Shown: positions 1 to 14,763 of the stretch, piece by piece | Layout: each line of letters begins with the position of its first letter | How positions within the stretch are numbered: position 1 is the first letter of the stretch | NCBI GenBank assembly: GCA_963920575.1 | Contig: OY986965.1 | Span: forward strand, 28,328,007-28,392,006 | Direction of reading: 5' to 3' | DNA length: 64,000 nt | DNA from: Narthecium ossifragum | Taxonomy: Eukaryota > Streptophyta > Magnoliopsida > Dioscoreales > Nartheciaceae | Made by a program: the position numbers and the translations under genes | The notes under the pieces: generated by a model | Database searches by the model: none | Told to the model about the DNA's origin: nothing | The model's input: the letters and a program-made list of their open reading frames with translations, nothing else

Positions 1-1833
1 AAGGGAAGACGAATCGCGGAGGCTATTGAGATATTTGACGAGATGCAGAAAGCTGGAGTGGCACCAACCGTAGTCACCTACAATGTGTTGGTTGATGGGC
101 TCGGCAAGAACAGGATGTTGGATGAGGCGTTCGAGTTGAAGGAAAAGATGATTAGGAGTGGTGTTAAACCTAGCATTGTTACCTACAGTGTTTTGATCAA
201 TGGGTTGGTGAAATCAGATAGGTTTCAGGATGTGGCTCGTGTGCTAAAGGAGATGCTGGAGGGGGGGATCGAGCCGAATGAGTACGTTTACAATACGTTA
301 ATTAATGGGCAATGTAGTTCCGGACGGGTGGCGGAAGCTTTGAAGCTGAGGGATGATATGGTGTCGAAAGGTTTGGAGCCAAACCAGGTTACTTATAATG
401 CACTTGTGAAAGGTTTGTGTGCTGCCGGGGAGATGGAACAGGCAGAGTATCTTTTAGAAGAAATGCTGACGAATGGCATTGTGATACATGAGAGTGTTTT
501 TAATGATATTCTATCACGGTTGATCAAAAAGACGGGAAGATTGGATACTGTTGTTTGGCTGTTCAAGGAGATGTTGATGAGGGATTTCAGACCGGAATTT
601 TCGCTTTTGACGCCGATGATTGGTGAGCTGTGTAAGAACGGTAAGCATCAGGAGGCTGTGGGAATCTGGTTTAGGATGCTGGAAAAAGGGTTCGTTGTCA
701 GCACAGTTTCTTCAAATGTCTTAATTCATGGGCTTTGTGAAGGGAAGAAGATGCAAGAGGCAATTGGACTTCTAAAGACAATGCATGAGAGGGGAATGGC
801 AGTGGATATGGTGACCTATAACACTTTGATATCAGGATTTTGCAAACAAGGCAATTTGGATGAAGCATTTAATATTCAAGAGGAAATGGTCAAAAGAGGC
901 ATCAAGCCTGATATCATCACCTATAATACTCTGATAAATGGGTTATGTAACTTGGGTAGAATGGAAGAAGCCATCGAGCTGTGGGATAAGTTGAAGAGTG
1001 AGGGTTTGATTCCAGATCTTTTTACATGTAGCACAATAGTAGATGGTTACTGCAAGGCTAAGGAAGTTGACAAAGCAAAATCCTTCTTGGGGGAGCTGGC
1101 TACTTGGAGATTAGAGCCTAATGTTTTCATCTATAATTCCCTTATTGGTGGGTATTGTGGGGATGGTAGTATGAAGGAAGCATTTAGCCTAGTTGATGAA
1201 ATGAAAAGGAAAAGTGTCTCCCCCACGGTTGTGACATATACAGCCCTTATGCATGGGTTATGCAGCACCTCTTGCATAGAAGAGGCGAAGAAAATCTTCG
1301 AGACAATTAGAGAGGATGGTTTGGAGCTAGATGTTGTATGCTATACTACGCTAATTGGTGGCTATTGTAAAGTGGGTCAGATGGATGAAGCAAACAAGCT
1401 CTTACAGGAAATGCGTATTAATGGTATCTGGCCAAATAAGATTACCTTCACTATCCTGATGCATGGGCACTGTGCTGCTGGTGATCTTAAGCAAGCATCT
1501 AAGGTTTTGGATGAAATGATAGCAAGTAATGTTGTCCCCGATGTTGTCACTTATAACACACTGATGTTTGGGTTCTGCAAGGAGGGGAGAATGGAGGAGG
1601 CCTTTGAGATATGTGATATGATATCTCAAAGGGGCTTGGTATTAGATGAGGTTTCTTATACCACTTTAGTTGATGGTTTGTCTAGTGCTGGGTGCCAAAA
1701 GGAAGCTGTTTCTATTTCTGAAAGAATTATCAGGAAGGGTATCGGACCTCAGCATATTGAGATTCCCTCATGGACCGAAGAACCTCATCAGCTTGAAGTA
1801 CAGCCTTCTCAAGTGTTGACATGTGGTCCCTAA
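1..1833 (+). CDS. P-class pentatricopeptide repeat protein (5' truncated by window edge)
   Basis: The frame is open from base 1 and ends at TAA 1831-1833, giving at least 610 residues. The first in-frame ATG (43) lies inside a repeat, so the true start is upstream of the window. The product is an almost unbroken run of about 17 degenerate 35-residue PPR motifs with the usual cores (VTYNVLVDGL, ITYNTLINGLC, VTYTALMHGLC) and no E, DYW or SMR domain. It is therefore P-class. Family knowledge: such proteins bind organellar RNA in a sequence-specific way and act in processing, stability or translation in mitochondria or chloroplasts. The targeting peptide cannot be seen because the N-terminus is missing. 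There is no intron in the visible coding region, as is usual for the family. A non-repeat tail of about 35 residues follows the last motif. It resembles the Arabidopsis At4g19440 type from memory, which is a loose match. Confidence 0.93.
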   Translation, partial: KGRRIAEAIEIFDEMQKAGVAPTVVTYNVLVDGLGKNRMLDEAFELKEKMIRSGVKPSIVTYSVLINGLVKSDRFQDVARVLKEMLEGGIEPNEYVYNTLINGQCSSGRVAEALKLRDDMVSKGLEPNQVTYNALVKGLCAAGEMEQAEYLLEEMLTNGIVIHESVFNDILSRLIKKTGRLDTVVWLFKEMLMRDFRPEFSLLTPMIGELCKNGKHQEAVGIWFRMLEKGFVVSTVSSNVLIHGLCEGKKMQEAIGLLKTMHERGMAVDMVTYNTLISGFCKQGNLDEAFNIQEEMVKRGIKPDIITYNTLINGLCNLGRMEEAIELWDKLKSEGLIPDLFTCSTIVDGYCKAKEVDKAKSFLGELATWRLEPNVFIYNSLIGGYCGDGSMKEAFSLVDEMKRKSVSPTVVTYTALMHGLCSTSCIEEAKKIFETIREDGLELDVVCYTTLIGGYCKVGQMDEANKLLQEMRINGIWPNKITFTILMHGHCAAGDLKQASKVLDEMIASNVVPDVVTYNTLMFGFCKEGRMEEAFEICDMISQRGLVLDEVSYTTLVDGLSSAGCQKEAVSISERIIRKGIGPQHIEIPSWTEEPHQLEVQPSQVLTCGP

Positions 1834-3844
1834 TAGCAGCGGAAATAGATGATATTAAAATCACACCTCTTTCTGAGGAATGGAACATCAATTCCAACCC
1901 TTACTACTTGACTCTCTTTTAGGGCGATTCATCAGATATATTTTGCTCATAAGAGTGAAATGTAGACTATGGTAATGTTTTATTTCGGCTTCACAAGTCC
2001 ATAGCTACATTTATTGTGTCTTTTCTTAAAGATCGGATTCATCAACATAGACTTATGGATTTTCCTTTTGCAGGAAGTTATCCAAGAAAAATGATACATG
2101 TGGTAACTTGGCACTACTCTCCTAGTCTGTAAGGCTATTTCATATGTCATTTTTTTTTTCTGTCAATTGGAAGTCTGTCTGTAACCACTATGTGCATGTA
2201 GATGCAGCTCTTTTATATGTTCCATGCTATATCCATTTGCAGGAAGTACGATGGAGGACCATAACCATAGTGAAACTTTTAACTCTGAAGTTACAGATAC
2301 TTTCTTTGCACGGGCATTTGTATACTTGTGTACAGGTGAGTACAATTTTCCATGTTTTTTCCTTTCATTGTCTTACTGGTGCCTAGGCAGAATTTCATCA
2401 CTTAGGGGTAGATTAGATATTCAGCTTATGCCTATCAGGCTTGTGCATTGGTGAGGCTGATGGTTGGTCTGAATATAACCTTATATTCTCTCGCATCTCT
2501 TGTTTGTAAATGTAAGCATATTGGATTTTGCACTCTTCATCATATATTTATTTAAGCCAGGATAGAGGGACACACCAGTCACGTCATTTAACAAGCAAAT
2601 AGAATGTAGACATGCTGGATATTAATCTCTCTCTTTTAAGTTATATTTGTGGTTTTGCTACTGCTCTTGTGATTCGTTTAGCACGTCTTGTTGTGCCATT
2701 TTCCTTTATAGAGCTATGGGAATGTTCACATGCAAAAATTTGTTACAAGAAATAAATTGAGGGTTGCTCTTAAATGAAAGCAGGGAATCGTGCTTTGGAA
2801 TGTTTGAGCATAGTGTTATAAAATATATAACACCTCAAAAGTTCTCTTTTATTACTGATGGTTGCAACCATGATTTTTGTATCGAAATCTGTTATGCTCT
2901 TTGATCATTGCCTTGTGTAGTTCATGCTTATCTTTCCACATTTTCTTCTTTTCATTCCAACAGATTCAGTCCTTGAAAATATTGTAAAGCACTTGGCTGC
3001 ATCAAGTACAGTGAAACAACACGATACTAAATGAAGCCAAACCATCTAGCTTTATCAGACAACTCAAGTCAATTTACTCATAATGCTCAACTCTTTTAAC
3101 TTTGTTTAGTATCTGGTATCGCTGGTTATTGGGCAATCCGCCTGATTAACGGAATTCTTCCCCGCTAGCTAGCGCGCCAGAGCAGCCCGGCCCCCCCGGT
3201 GTCACACCAAAGGCAAATAATGGTGGACAGGGCCCGTCTCCCTTGTTAGGGGCAAAACAATTTTGTTTGGTTTCAGATTGGTGATGAGTTTTATGAGGAT
3301 AAGGCTGTCTTCGTGCCCAGATTGGCAATTCAGATATGGCACAGATCAGCCAGACTACTCCGTCGAATTGCACTGTCAGGGGAGTCTAACACAAATGGGC
3401 TGAACAGTCCTCCAGTTTCTATTTGCGCATCAATGAATTTTTTTTTCCTGGTAATACTAATAAGCTCTCCTGAAGGCGTTTAGATGACGTTAAATCAAGA
3501 GAATAGCTCATACATTACATACACTGCTATCACACAATTGTACGCAATACATTGAGAAATAGTTGAGTAAAGAGCATTCCTTTCTTGTTCTTTCTGACAT
3601 GGATCAAACTGCAAACTATTTTCCAATTCTGGTCATCCTATGTTGTTTGTTTACAGGAATGTGAGCTACAGCCCCGTTTTCCTGTGATCCACTTCACAAA
3701 AAGTGGGCATAATAGTTTACGCGAATGATAGAACAGCACGCACGCTGTTTTCTATTAGAAGATACATTTCTTCACCCGGACAGGGAAATACTCGCTTTTC
3801 CACTCTGGAAGATACATGACACTGGGGGAGACGACCCAGGCATT
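1834..3844. other. PPR 3' flank with splice-like exons; no firm gene
   Basis: Two kilobases without a recognised gene. Several splice-like signals lie on the + strand: acceptors ending at 2073 and 2241, a donor at 2336 and an acceptor ending at 2963. They fit 3' UTR introns of the PPR gene. Joining 2251-2335 to 2964-3034 would give a 51-residue ORF starting MEDHNH and ending DTK. A GC-rich patch at about 3150-3400 has an open frame containing DEFYEDKAVF that I do not recognise. The last 450 bases are 3' flank of the convergent aldo-keto reductase. Confidence 0.4.
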
Positions 3845-6585
<2,741 letters not shown>

Positions 6586-7198
6586 CTCTCTCTGTCTAGA
6601 GAAGCAGAAGCATGGTTCTTCTTATATCAAAGCGTCATCCAGTCAGTTGACACCTGTTACTACGGCACGAGGAGTGGTTTGTGGTCTTCTTACACGTGTA
6701 TATAACTAGAATAAGGCCAGGTGTAGCTGAAGAGCTCTCCAATACCCCATATCCGATTAAGGACGTGGGTATACGTGCCTCTTTTTAATTACACCACTTA
6801 AAGAGGACAATGACTCTTTTTACACAAACAATTTCTTTTTGGTTCTTTATTATCCGGGTGAAGTACAACTTCGTAATACCTTTCCCAGAAGTTCACTGTG
6901 TGAATAACAAAATTCTGAACGTAAAAGAGCTGAAAGCAGAGCAGAGTCTCTCTGTGTTGATCATGCATGGAGCAGTCATCCTTGAGAGGTCTCTTCCTCT
7001 TTGAGCAATCAGCATGTATACATCTCTGGGCAAAATCTCCACATATTTGTATTACTAGGGTGCATTTGCATTGATATCTGCCACATGGTGCGTTGGCAGA
7101 GAAACGTGATTCAATCGGCTCCTCTTTGCTCCTTTTGATGAAGGGACTAAACAAAATCTTTATAAGGATGAGTCACCACTTAGCTTGATGATTCTTTA
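6586..7198. other. Intergenic: aldo-keto reductase promoter side and RETICULATA-RELATED 3' flank
   Basis: About 600 bases. The left end must hold the promoter of the minus-strand aldo-keto reductase, and the right end the 3' UTR of the minus-strand RETICULATA-RELATED gene. Short open frames here show no family signal. Nothing else was seen. Confidence 0.5.
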
Positions 7199-10100
7199 CT
7201 AAGAAGGTGTGTCACCAGGTTTATGGTTGCTTTCTTCTTCTACGTTGTTAACTTCCGTAGTGCCACATTCTAGCAGGAGAACATCAGAAGCGTCAGACAC
7301 CTGTTGAGAAACTAGCTCTGCTTTGCGTGGCTGTAATCCTGTAGATCGTGCGATATCAATCCATTGCTGCAACAACATCACAAAGAGGCAGTTCAGCCAT
7401 AAAATATTCTCAGTCATCCCAATATATAACTAATACACTTGATCCATTAAAGACCGGAAACGTCTTTCAAAATTCAAGTTCATCGAAGATCACAAATTCG
7501 TCTTGGAGAATTCAGTTTAGCCATAAAATACTGCAATGTAGTTTCTAAATCCAGAAGAAACAGTTCTCTTGGTTAAAGAACGAAGTCTAGTAATCATGGA
7601 GCGTTGCTTTCAACTTTTGGAGTCTGGACACAGCATATTGTATCTGTCATGCATCCCGAGACATGTTATTGGAACAAAACGCAGTGGTGGAAAATGAATA
7701 ACCACCAAAGTAAAAACCCAGGGATGTCAAACCAATGTGAAGACAATAATTTATCTCTAACTCATTTTTCATCAAGCAAGAATCGGCAAGTACGAAGTTT
7801 CTGGCCATTCTAGAAAATGAGAAGTAGAAGGAACATTCTGGTTAAGGGAACAATTATCAATTAAAGGCCAATCAGATATCATCAAATTTAACAAATCATA
7901 AAATCATGCATTCTTGACACATAATAGAAGATGCCAAAAAGTGCTTAGATTACAAAAGATTAAGAGGACTGACCTGTGTTCCCCAGTAAGAATTGATAGT
8001 ACGGACAACAAAAGACAGCATATTGGCAAGAAAAGGTTCATTGTAATAGGACAACAAATAGTCGGATAGACGGTGCTCCACGAGTCCAGCAATTATCTGC
8101 ATCACAGGTAGAATTTATTGTTAAGGGAAAAAGAACTCCACATTCCCGTAGAAAAAGGTTGCTGGTTAGAACCTAGACAAACTGACCTACCTGAAAGTCC
8201 ATGTTACTCAAGCTCACCTATTTTATGTCTTTACATCTAGCTAATTGCTTCCTGATGGCAAATCCGTTATGGAATCTAAAGAGCTAAATTGAGCAGCAAG
8301 AGTGCATATAGAGTTTCGAAAGAACAATGGGGAAAAGAAGCAGAGTGCTTTAATAAGTGAACCCAGAATTACTGTCTGGCACAGCATGAATGTATCGTAT
8401 ATATTTGATGGAGTTAGATGCTGACAGACACAATTTGGTTTCAACGAAATCAAAATAGCCACATCATTAATCTATAAGCACTAAGATGTGCATCAAATCT
8501 TAACTAAGATTCAAGTAGTTGGAAAACAATCATGCTGCATTCTAATGAATCACTCAGTTCCTGACCTGATATCGCAAATTCGCTGATGTCCCAAGAAAGC
8601 TTCCATAGATAACTGCTGACTTGAGTACGCCAGTTCGTTTACGTCCGCTCACATCTGATGCAAGTTTCATATAACCGCGAACTGCATACAAGACATCTGA
8701 AGCAACCCCAGCCCCCACACTGGAAATAAACCCCACTCCAGCAAGTTTCATGCCACCAATGAGAACTGATGCAAACCTATGATTCATATCCCAAATCACT
8801 CCAGCATTATTCTTTTGAAAGGCGTTATCTGGATATGATCCTAGAAGCTCTTTGAGAAATTTGAAGTTCTCACTGACAGAAGTATCATCAGCATGTGAAA
8901 GGAATGACAGAGTTGGGGCAGGAAGCCAGACGGTAAAGAAATCAACAACTGCGCCTCTGATGGTATCAGTAAGAACATAATCAATTTCTTCAAAAAATCG
9001 TCCTTTCCGCTTTTCATATTGTGCTACTAGAGCTGTTGTTAGGGATATAGATTCTTCAATGGCCAACCGATGCAGAAATTTTGGATCTGCCAGTAATCTT
9101 TCCCGAAAACCCTGCAAGAAAATAATTCTGATGTTACCCTTACAACACATCATGCATCTCCCCCCCCCCCCCCATTGAGGTTATAGCTTCTTTCTTCACA
9201 TCATAGCAAGTTCTTCACTATTCTTTAATCAAATAGCATTATTATTTCAACAAGTTTTAACATTTAATGTGTTAGACATGATTTATCATTTGTCTCACTT
9301 GCTATAATTCTAGGAAGCGCAAGCATGGATGGCAATGGCAATGAGAATAAAGAACAAAAGCAGGACACAAATTTCACCTGGAACCGGTGAATAAGTTCTG
9401 CAATAAGAGGATACTGCTCTAGATCGAAAAAGTTCTGCAATATCTCAGGTGATACAACACCACGATCCAGTCCTCTTTGAAGATCCTGGTTAGCATTTAA
9501 ACAAAACGTATCAAGACAAGGAATAAATCTGACAATCAGAAAGCTGCTTTATAAATTTCCCTACTGAAATTTAAAAAACAAAAGTGCTTATTACATATAA
9601 TCCAGTAACTAGAGAGTCAACTTAATCTAGCAGTCAGCCAATTTTTGGACTACAGGGACATTTTTTACAAGGATAGAGGCAAATACGAAGTTCTTATCAG
9701 ATCAAACACCTTACAACATGGAACAAAATCAAAAACAGCAGTGATCAATTACCTGAGGTAGTGCTTCTCGTCTCTGACCAGCAGCATTCATCACTCGAGC
9801 AATTTCAGCACGGTCAAAGCAATTTCTACTGCATGGTTTAGCAGCAGAGTACCACAAGAAATCAGCAGCAGGAACCTCACCTTCGCTGCGGATATTTTGC
9901 CTTTCAGGATCTAGAAGTATGACAACTTGGTTCTTCTTTTGCAGCTTTCTTGATATTCGAGCTGGAATTCCTATGCCCCTTGATCCATAAATGACATGGC
10001 TTGCTCCTGTCACAACTATAAGCAAGCCAGAAGAACCTCCATCTAACATGGCTTGCGTGATAGTTTGGGACATAGAAAACTCATCAACAACTCTTGCCTG

Positions 10101-12149
10101 AGCAGATAGGTAAGAACTAGGTCCAAAAGGAACAGACTTATTTGCAAAAGTCTTGTCTATGGAAGACCTTCCGGAGAAAGATGTGAACCCAGAAATGAAA
10201 CCAGAACCAGCTGGAGGTGCATATGATTTTCGTTCGGCTTTTGAAAGTCCTTTGATTCCCTCAGCTTGAACAGTCCTTAAAACCTGATCCATGAGAAAAT
10301 TAGCAAAGTTAAAGTTAAGAGACTCTCTTCTGATTCATGTTTGGTAACAATCTAGTCACTGGACCTAATGGCATCAGAGGTGCAACATATTTCTAGGCCG
10401 TAAAACCCTCCCTCTGAATCTTTCGATTCATGTTCTACAACAACTAAAGGGTCTTACCACAAGAGTGGAAATGTACGCTACACCAGCTAGAGAGACTTGA
10501 ATACCAACAAGAAGAATCAAGTGGCATGATCAATCGAAAATGCATTCCAGATGATTCTTGGTTTTGAACTTCAATGCTTATGGTGCATCATAAAACCCAC
10601 CAATAACCATAACACCTTCTTGATTGATGACAGTAGTGTCGCACGATACTAATCAAATATTTAAATCAACCTCTATATAACATCCATGAAACTGAGAAAA
10701 TTCTTTATTGATAAATCTGTCATCATGCATATCAATCCCAATTGTGTTGCTACTTGGTAAAGGAATTTACAAGTGCATGTCAATCAATCAATTTACTGGA
10801 CCCTGCATCCTGAAAATCATAATCTACTACAGGCAGGAACTTAACGATAAGCTGATCGAGGTTTTTACTTTCAACGGTCAAGCTGAGAGGAAATGGAACA
10901 AGATTAGCTTGCAAGAAATGCCAAGCAAAAGTCACTGATATCTTTGGATCGTGTCATACTTTTTGAAATAACTGGATCCAATGGCAGTGATAAAGGCAGA
11001 TGGTTATGACATTAGAAGTTATGGCCACTGCAAGGTAAGTGGGCAGGAGCACAGGTCCAAACAATCACAGAAGCCTGAGATGGGTGAGAATTAAACCTGA
11101 GGATTACCTTAAGTGGAGTGCCACAAGCAACCAGCTTGACTCCATTATCCCGACAGTAATTTAATAGTGGTTCATATTCCTGCCAACGTTCTGGCGGCCA
11201 GTGAGATGTGTAAGATCTTAAGCTTCCTCCATCAATTCTGTCATCAAAATACTTGCTTTCATACTGGAAAATTCAAAAGAAAGAGCATCCATGAATGCCG
11301 TAAGATAATGGAAACACTAGTTTTACCTAAAAAGTCCAAACAACAAAGATCATTCCGAACAAAAAAAAAGACTATTTCTTGGACAATTAAGCATAAAATA
11401 GCCTAAATTATTTAGTATGTGGTATAACAGATTAACAGTAGAGACAATTTCCTTGAGAATTTTAAAAACCATACTTTGAAGCTAAAATATAGCGATTGGA
11501 CGAACCTCCCATCGATGAACTGATTAAGCTGTTCCTGTAGATTACTTGGGAACGCCTCGAGAGCCAAAGCAATGGGCCTCTGCTGCTCCGCGCACCGGCT
11601 CCGGAGACTCCGCAAGATCTCCAGCTCCAAAACCCTGTCGTCTCGATCCGGCACCTGCTCGGCCTCGCCCAAGTAGATGACCCTCGCCGCCATTAGCTTC
11701 TCCCACACCCGCTTCTTGTCCTTCCCCACTGCTTGGGGCTCCCCAATCACCGTTGCATCGTAAATCCTAGAAGCTATCACCTCCTCCCCCTCCCCCTTCT
11801 TCTCTTTCCCTTTCTCTTTGTCCTTTTCCGTCTTCTCCTCTACGATGGCGTCCGTGGCGGGACCGGAGGGGGTCTCCAGCGGCTTTTCCTCCGAACGAGC
11901 GGCGGTGGTGTGTAGGACAAGAGCCGCCGCCGCGGCCAGAGAGGGCAGGAGGAGGGCCTCGCGTCGACGCAGCGCGAGGTGCTGGGAGACCTCGCCATGT
12001 TCGCCGCGGAGGGCCGCGGAGACGAATTTGGCGCGGCGGTTTCCGGGCAGGAAGCGACGGGGATGGTGGTTCTCCGGCGAGGTGACGTGGAGGCAAGAAG
12101 ACGGGTGAGGTGGCCTCAAATCGCCGAGCTTTTGGACGTGGGCGATCAT
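7199..12149 (-). CDS. RETICULATA-RELATED 5/6-like chloroplast protein (ChaN domain + DUF3411), seven exons
   Basis: Minus-strand exons: 12149-11506, 11237-11108, 10283-9753, 9485-9378, 9111-8566, 8096-7974 and 7366-7199. All are GT-AG and the joined frame is 749 codons. The N-terminus is Ser/Arg-rich with a hydrophobic stretch (residues about 70-85), as expected for plastid targeting and envelope insertion. It is followed by an acidic, Lys-rich linker. Residues about 160-435 are a ChaN-like (DUF399) domain: [49 protein letters not shown] and [12 protein letters not shown]. The C-terminal half is the RETICULATA domain (DUF3411) with [27 protein letters not shown] and [13 protein letters not shown]. 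Family knowledge: Arabidopsis RER5 and RER6 are chloroplast envelope proteins and the family is tied to leaf mesophyll development. Exon 2 was started at 11237 because this gives [14 protein letters not shown] as in homologues. An acceptor at 11264 would add unconserved residues. The 5' part is duplicated as a pseudogene at 27.5-27.8 kb. Confidence 0.92.
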
Positions 12150-13314
12150 TTCGCCGCGCCGATTTATTGGAACGCCGACTGAGCGGCGAGGAAAAGAGGG
12201 CGGGCGAGTGGAACTGGTTTGATACTTTATTCGGAGAATCGGAGCCGTAGTTAGCCAGATAGATTCGAGTGCTCCGCGATAACACTTTAGCTATGGCCAT
12301 TAGAAGTCACGCATGTTACGATATGTGCCACGTAGAAAGTCGATGTCAGTTAAGCTCCTCTCCAAAAGTGGGAATGGTTTAACTAAATTTTGTCTGGGTG
12401 AACAATGGCTTCAATGGCTCAACCGATATGGTTCCGTGTATGGATGGATATGTGAGGAGATGGGAGTGGCTGCTGCGGTTGGGTTTAGAGAGGCTTGAGA
12501 ACTGCTGGAGAATTGTTGTCCAGAGGTGAGGATTGAGGCGGATAATAGATGCAACTTTCAATCAAATCCACGAGATTTGAAGATACTTGTTGGGGAAAGC
12601 CCACTTGCGTTTGTAGCGTGACCACAGACCGGGGATGCTTACGTGGCATCTACGTGGCAATGTTACAAGCACCTAACCAGGAGAGCCCAGTCACTTTATA
12701 TATAGATTCTCAATTTGGATGACCAGGTGTACCCTATACTGCTGCTATTTTGGCCTATCTAGACTACTGAGAAAAGAAGTCCTGTTGCGCCATTGTGGTG
12801 CTTGAGTTAGCATTGAGTTGAAGCAATATTGTGGGAAACTTATCAACCCGCTGGCTGCATTGAAGCTCTAGTACGATTTTGCTCATCTGGGTAACTGGGT
12901 GGTGCTCTGATCTAGTCATCACATGCGTTACCGCGCCAGAAGAACCACGAGGAGTGTCATGTAGTTTGCGGGGGTAGTTCATGCAATTTATAGGCGGGGA
13001 TGGTTCAAAGCCATGAACAAATTTAGCATCCATCATTTGTTTTTTATATGAAACTAGCGTATTCTCATGGCATGGTTTTTAAGTTTAAAGCATAATCTAA
13101 ACTATATAATAATAATAAAAACCGTGGTCCACGTTCCGAAAAATGTTAAACTCCCTTTTGTTAATTGTTAATGACATGAAAATATTGATTAGCTCAAAAC
13201 CCTGTTCTCTGCTCAAGTGTTCATCGCTAACATCTAATCTCACGACACTTCCCACATTCCCCCTCTTCTCCTCACATGAGACCCGCGCGGTAAACCAAAT
13301 CTCAGCACTTATGG
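12150..13314. other. Upstream region of the RETICULATA-RELATED gene; duplicated in unit 2
   Basis: No coding region is recognised. The first 200 bases recur at 27804-27978 plus 28911-28965, and the stretch 12710-13035 recurs at about 32275-32390 and 34551-34670. It must contain the RETICULATA-RELATED promoter, reading leftwards. No clear TATA box was identified. Confidence 0.5.
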
Positions 13315-13546
13315 CTTGTTTGGCACGTTGTTAGAAAAAAAATGACGTTAGAGGGGAATAGGGTTAGAAAAGACGGGGTTAAGGAATGTGGATAGAAAAA
13401 AATAAAGTGACGGTGATAAATGAAATATGAATAAAATAGTAATTATTATTTTTTATATTTGGGGTATGAATGAAAATAAAGGGGTTACGAAACAGGGGTT
13501 TAAAATCCAATACGCTCCATGCAACACCAAACAATAAAATTCGATA
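13315..13546. mobile_element. Possible small MITE
   Basis: The stretch starts TTGTTTGGCACGTTG and ends with the near-inverse CAACACCAAACAA. The AT-rich interior has no coding content and no counterpart is seen in unit 2. No target duplication was found. Weak call. Confidence 0.35.
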
Positions 13547-13671
13547 AATAACATTTTTCCACGTACCTTTTATCCTTCCCTCCCATTTTCCAAAAAGGTA
13601 ACAATATCGTCATCATGAGGACCACAGAATCTATCTTAGATCAACCTTCGTGGATATCCAACATATATAGC

Positions 13672-14755
13672 TAAGGGTGGCAATCGGGGTCATGACCCGT
13701 GAACCCGATCCGACTCGGGATAAACGGGTTTGGTATAATCGGGTTCGGGTCATAAACGAATTTATCCATAAATAAATGGGTCGGATCGGGTTGACCCACG
13801 GGTTAGACGGGTCAACCCGTCTAATTTAAGCTCCTCGTAACCCTTTCTCTCCCCTCACGATCTCAAGCTCTCATCCCCCCGTTGTCGCGATCCTCCCCCC
13901 CATCCCCCCGATCTCATCGCACTCCTCGCACTCCGAATCCATCTGTCGCCGGCTCCATCCTCCAGTGGCCCTTCGGCCTCGACCCCCTCTGCAGTAGCGC
14001 CAACCTCACCACCACATGCGTGAACGCCACCGTCGTCCTCATCGATGACCAAAACCCAAACACGTGCTACAACCTCCTCCAACCCCTCACGGCTCGACAC
14101 CGCCGTCTACTCTAGCCGCACCATTCAACTCGTCGACGCCTCCCTCGCCAGTTGCGGGCATGCCCCCCGTCGCGATCTCCCCTCTGATCTCATCCCTCTA
14201 ATCTCATCCCCTCCGATCACATCTCCCCTCCCGATCTCATCTCCCCCTGTTAGCGACGACCGGGGTTTTGGGAGGAGTCGTGCAAGGAGGGCGCCCGGAG
14301 GTGCCATATATGGGTAGTGAGAGCTCCCACTCCTTCCCGTCGCCGTCCTCGACCTCCCCGAGGTCACCTCAACGCTGACAACGAGCCTCACTGACCAAGA
14401 AGCCCCACCGTCGTCCTAGCTCCCCCCATCTCCAGCCTCCCCGTCACTATTTAACATCGGATTTGTGACCCCCTCGCCGCTACGACTCTCTTCCGACCGT
14501 TTCCCGGTCAGATCCCCCCACCGAGCGCTGCATCCTCTCCTCCCTCCTTTTATGGGCTATGGCGGGTCAACCCAACCCGAACTCGACCCGTTTAATAAAT
14601 GGGTTAGGTGGGTCGGGTCGGGTTGACCCGTTTATAAATGGGTCGGGTTCGGGTTGATAAACCGAACCCGTTTATTAAACGGATCGGGTTCGGATTTGAC
14701 TTTTGTTAAACGGGTCATACCCGACCCGATCCATAAACCCGAATTGCCACCCCTA
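13672..14755. mobile_element. Non-autonomous hAT-like element (TAGGGGTGGCAA ends)
   Basis: The ends are TAAGGGTGGCAATCGGG and the inverse CCCGAATTGCCACCCCTA. Subterminal repeats of GGGTCGGGT/ACCCGACCC type fill about 170 bases on each side. The flanks TATATAGC (13664-13671) and AACATAGC (14756-14763) agree at six of eight positions, compatible with an aged 8-bp hAT duplication. The GC-rich centre (about 13850-14540) differs in composition from the ends and looks like captured host DNA. There is no counterpart in unit 2. The same end type occurs at 56919-57439. Confidence 0.72.
13936..14160 (+). pseudogene. Possible captured fragment of a GUB_WAK-type receptor-kinase ectodomain
   Basis: One frame reads ILQWPFGLDPLCSSANLTTTC, and a shifted frame continues with VYSSRTIQLVDASLASCG. 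The order 'PFG(L/I)...C...C' followed by 'Y..RTI.LVD..L.S..C' is that of the galacturonan-binding GUB_WAK domain in LRK10L/WAK-like kinases. The fragment is frameshifted, has no kinase part and sits inside a hAT-like element. The match is from memory of the family pattern and is uncertain. Confidence 0.42.
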
Positions 14756-14763
14756 AACATAGC

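Noticed and set aside
9159..9173. Poly-C run between exons 4 and 5 of the RETICULATA-RELATED gene
   Set aside because: A simple homopolymer within an intron and also prone to sequencing error. No function is suggested.
11412..11505. Continuation of the RETICULATA-RELATED exon 1 frame beyond 11506, with an alternative acceptor at 11264
   Set aside because: It would insert about 18 unconserved residues (FVQSLYF..., YESKYFDD). The junction 11506/11237 restores the conserved FIDGRIDGGSL.
13855..14391. Long open frames on both strands
   Set aside because: These are compositional (GC-rich) frames in the core of a hAT-like element. Only the short GUB_WAK-like pattern was kept, as a low-confidence pseudogene.
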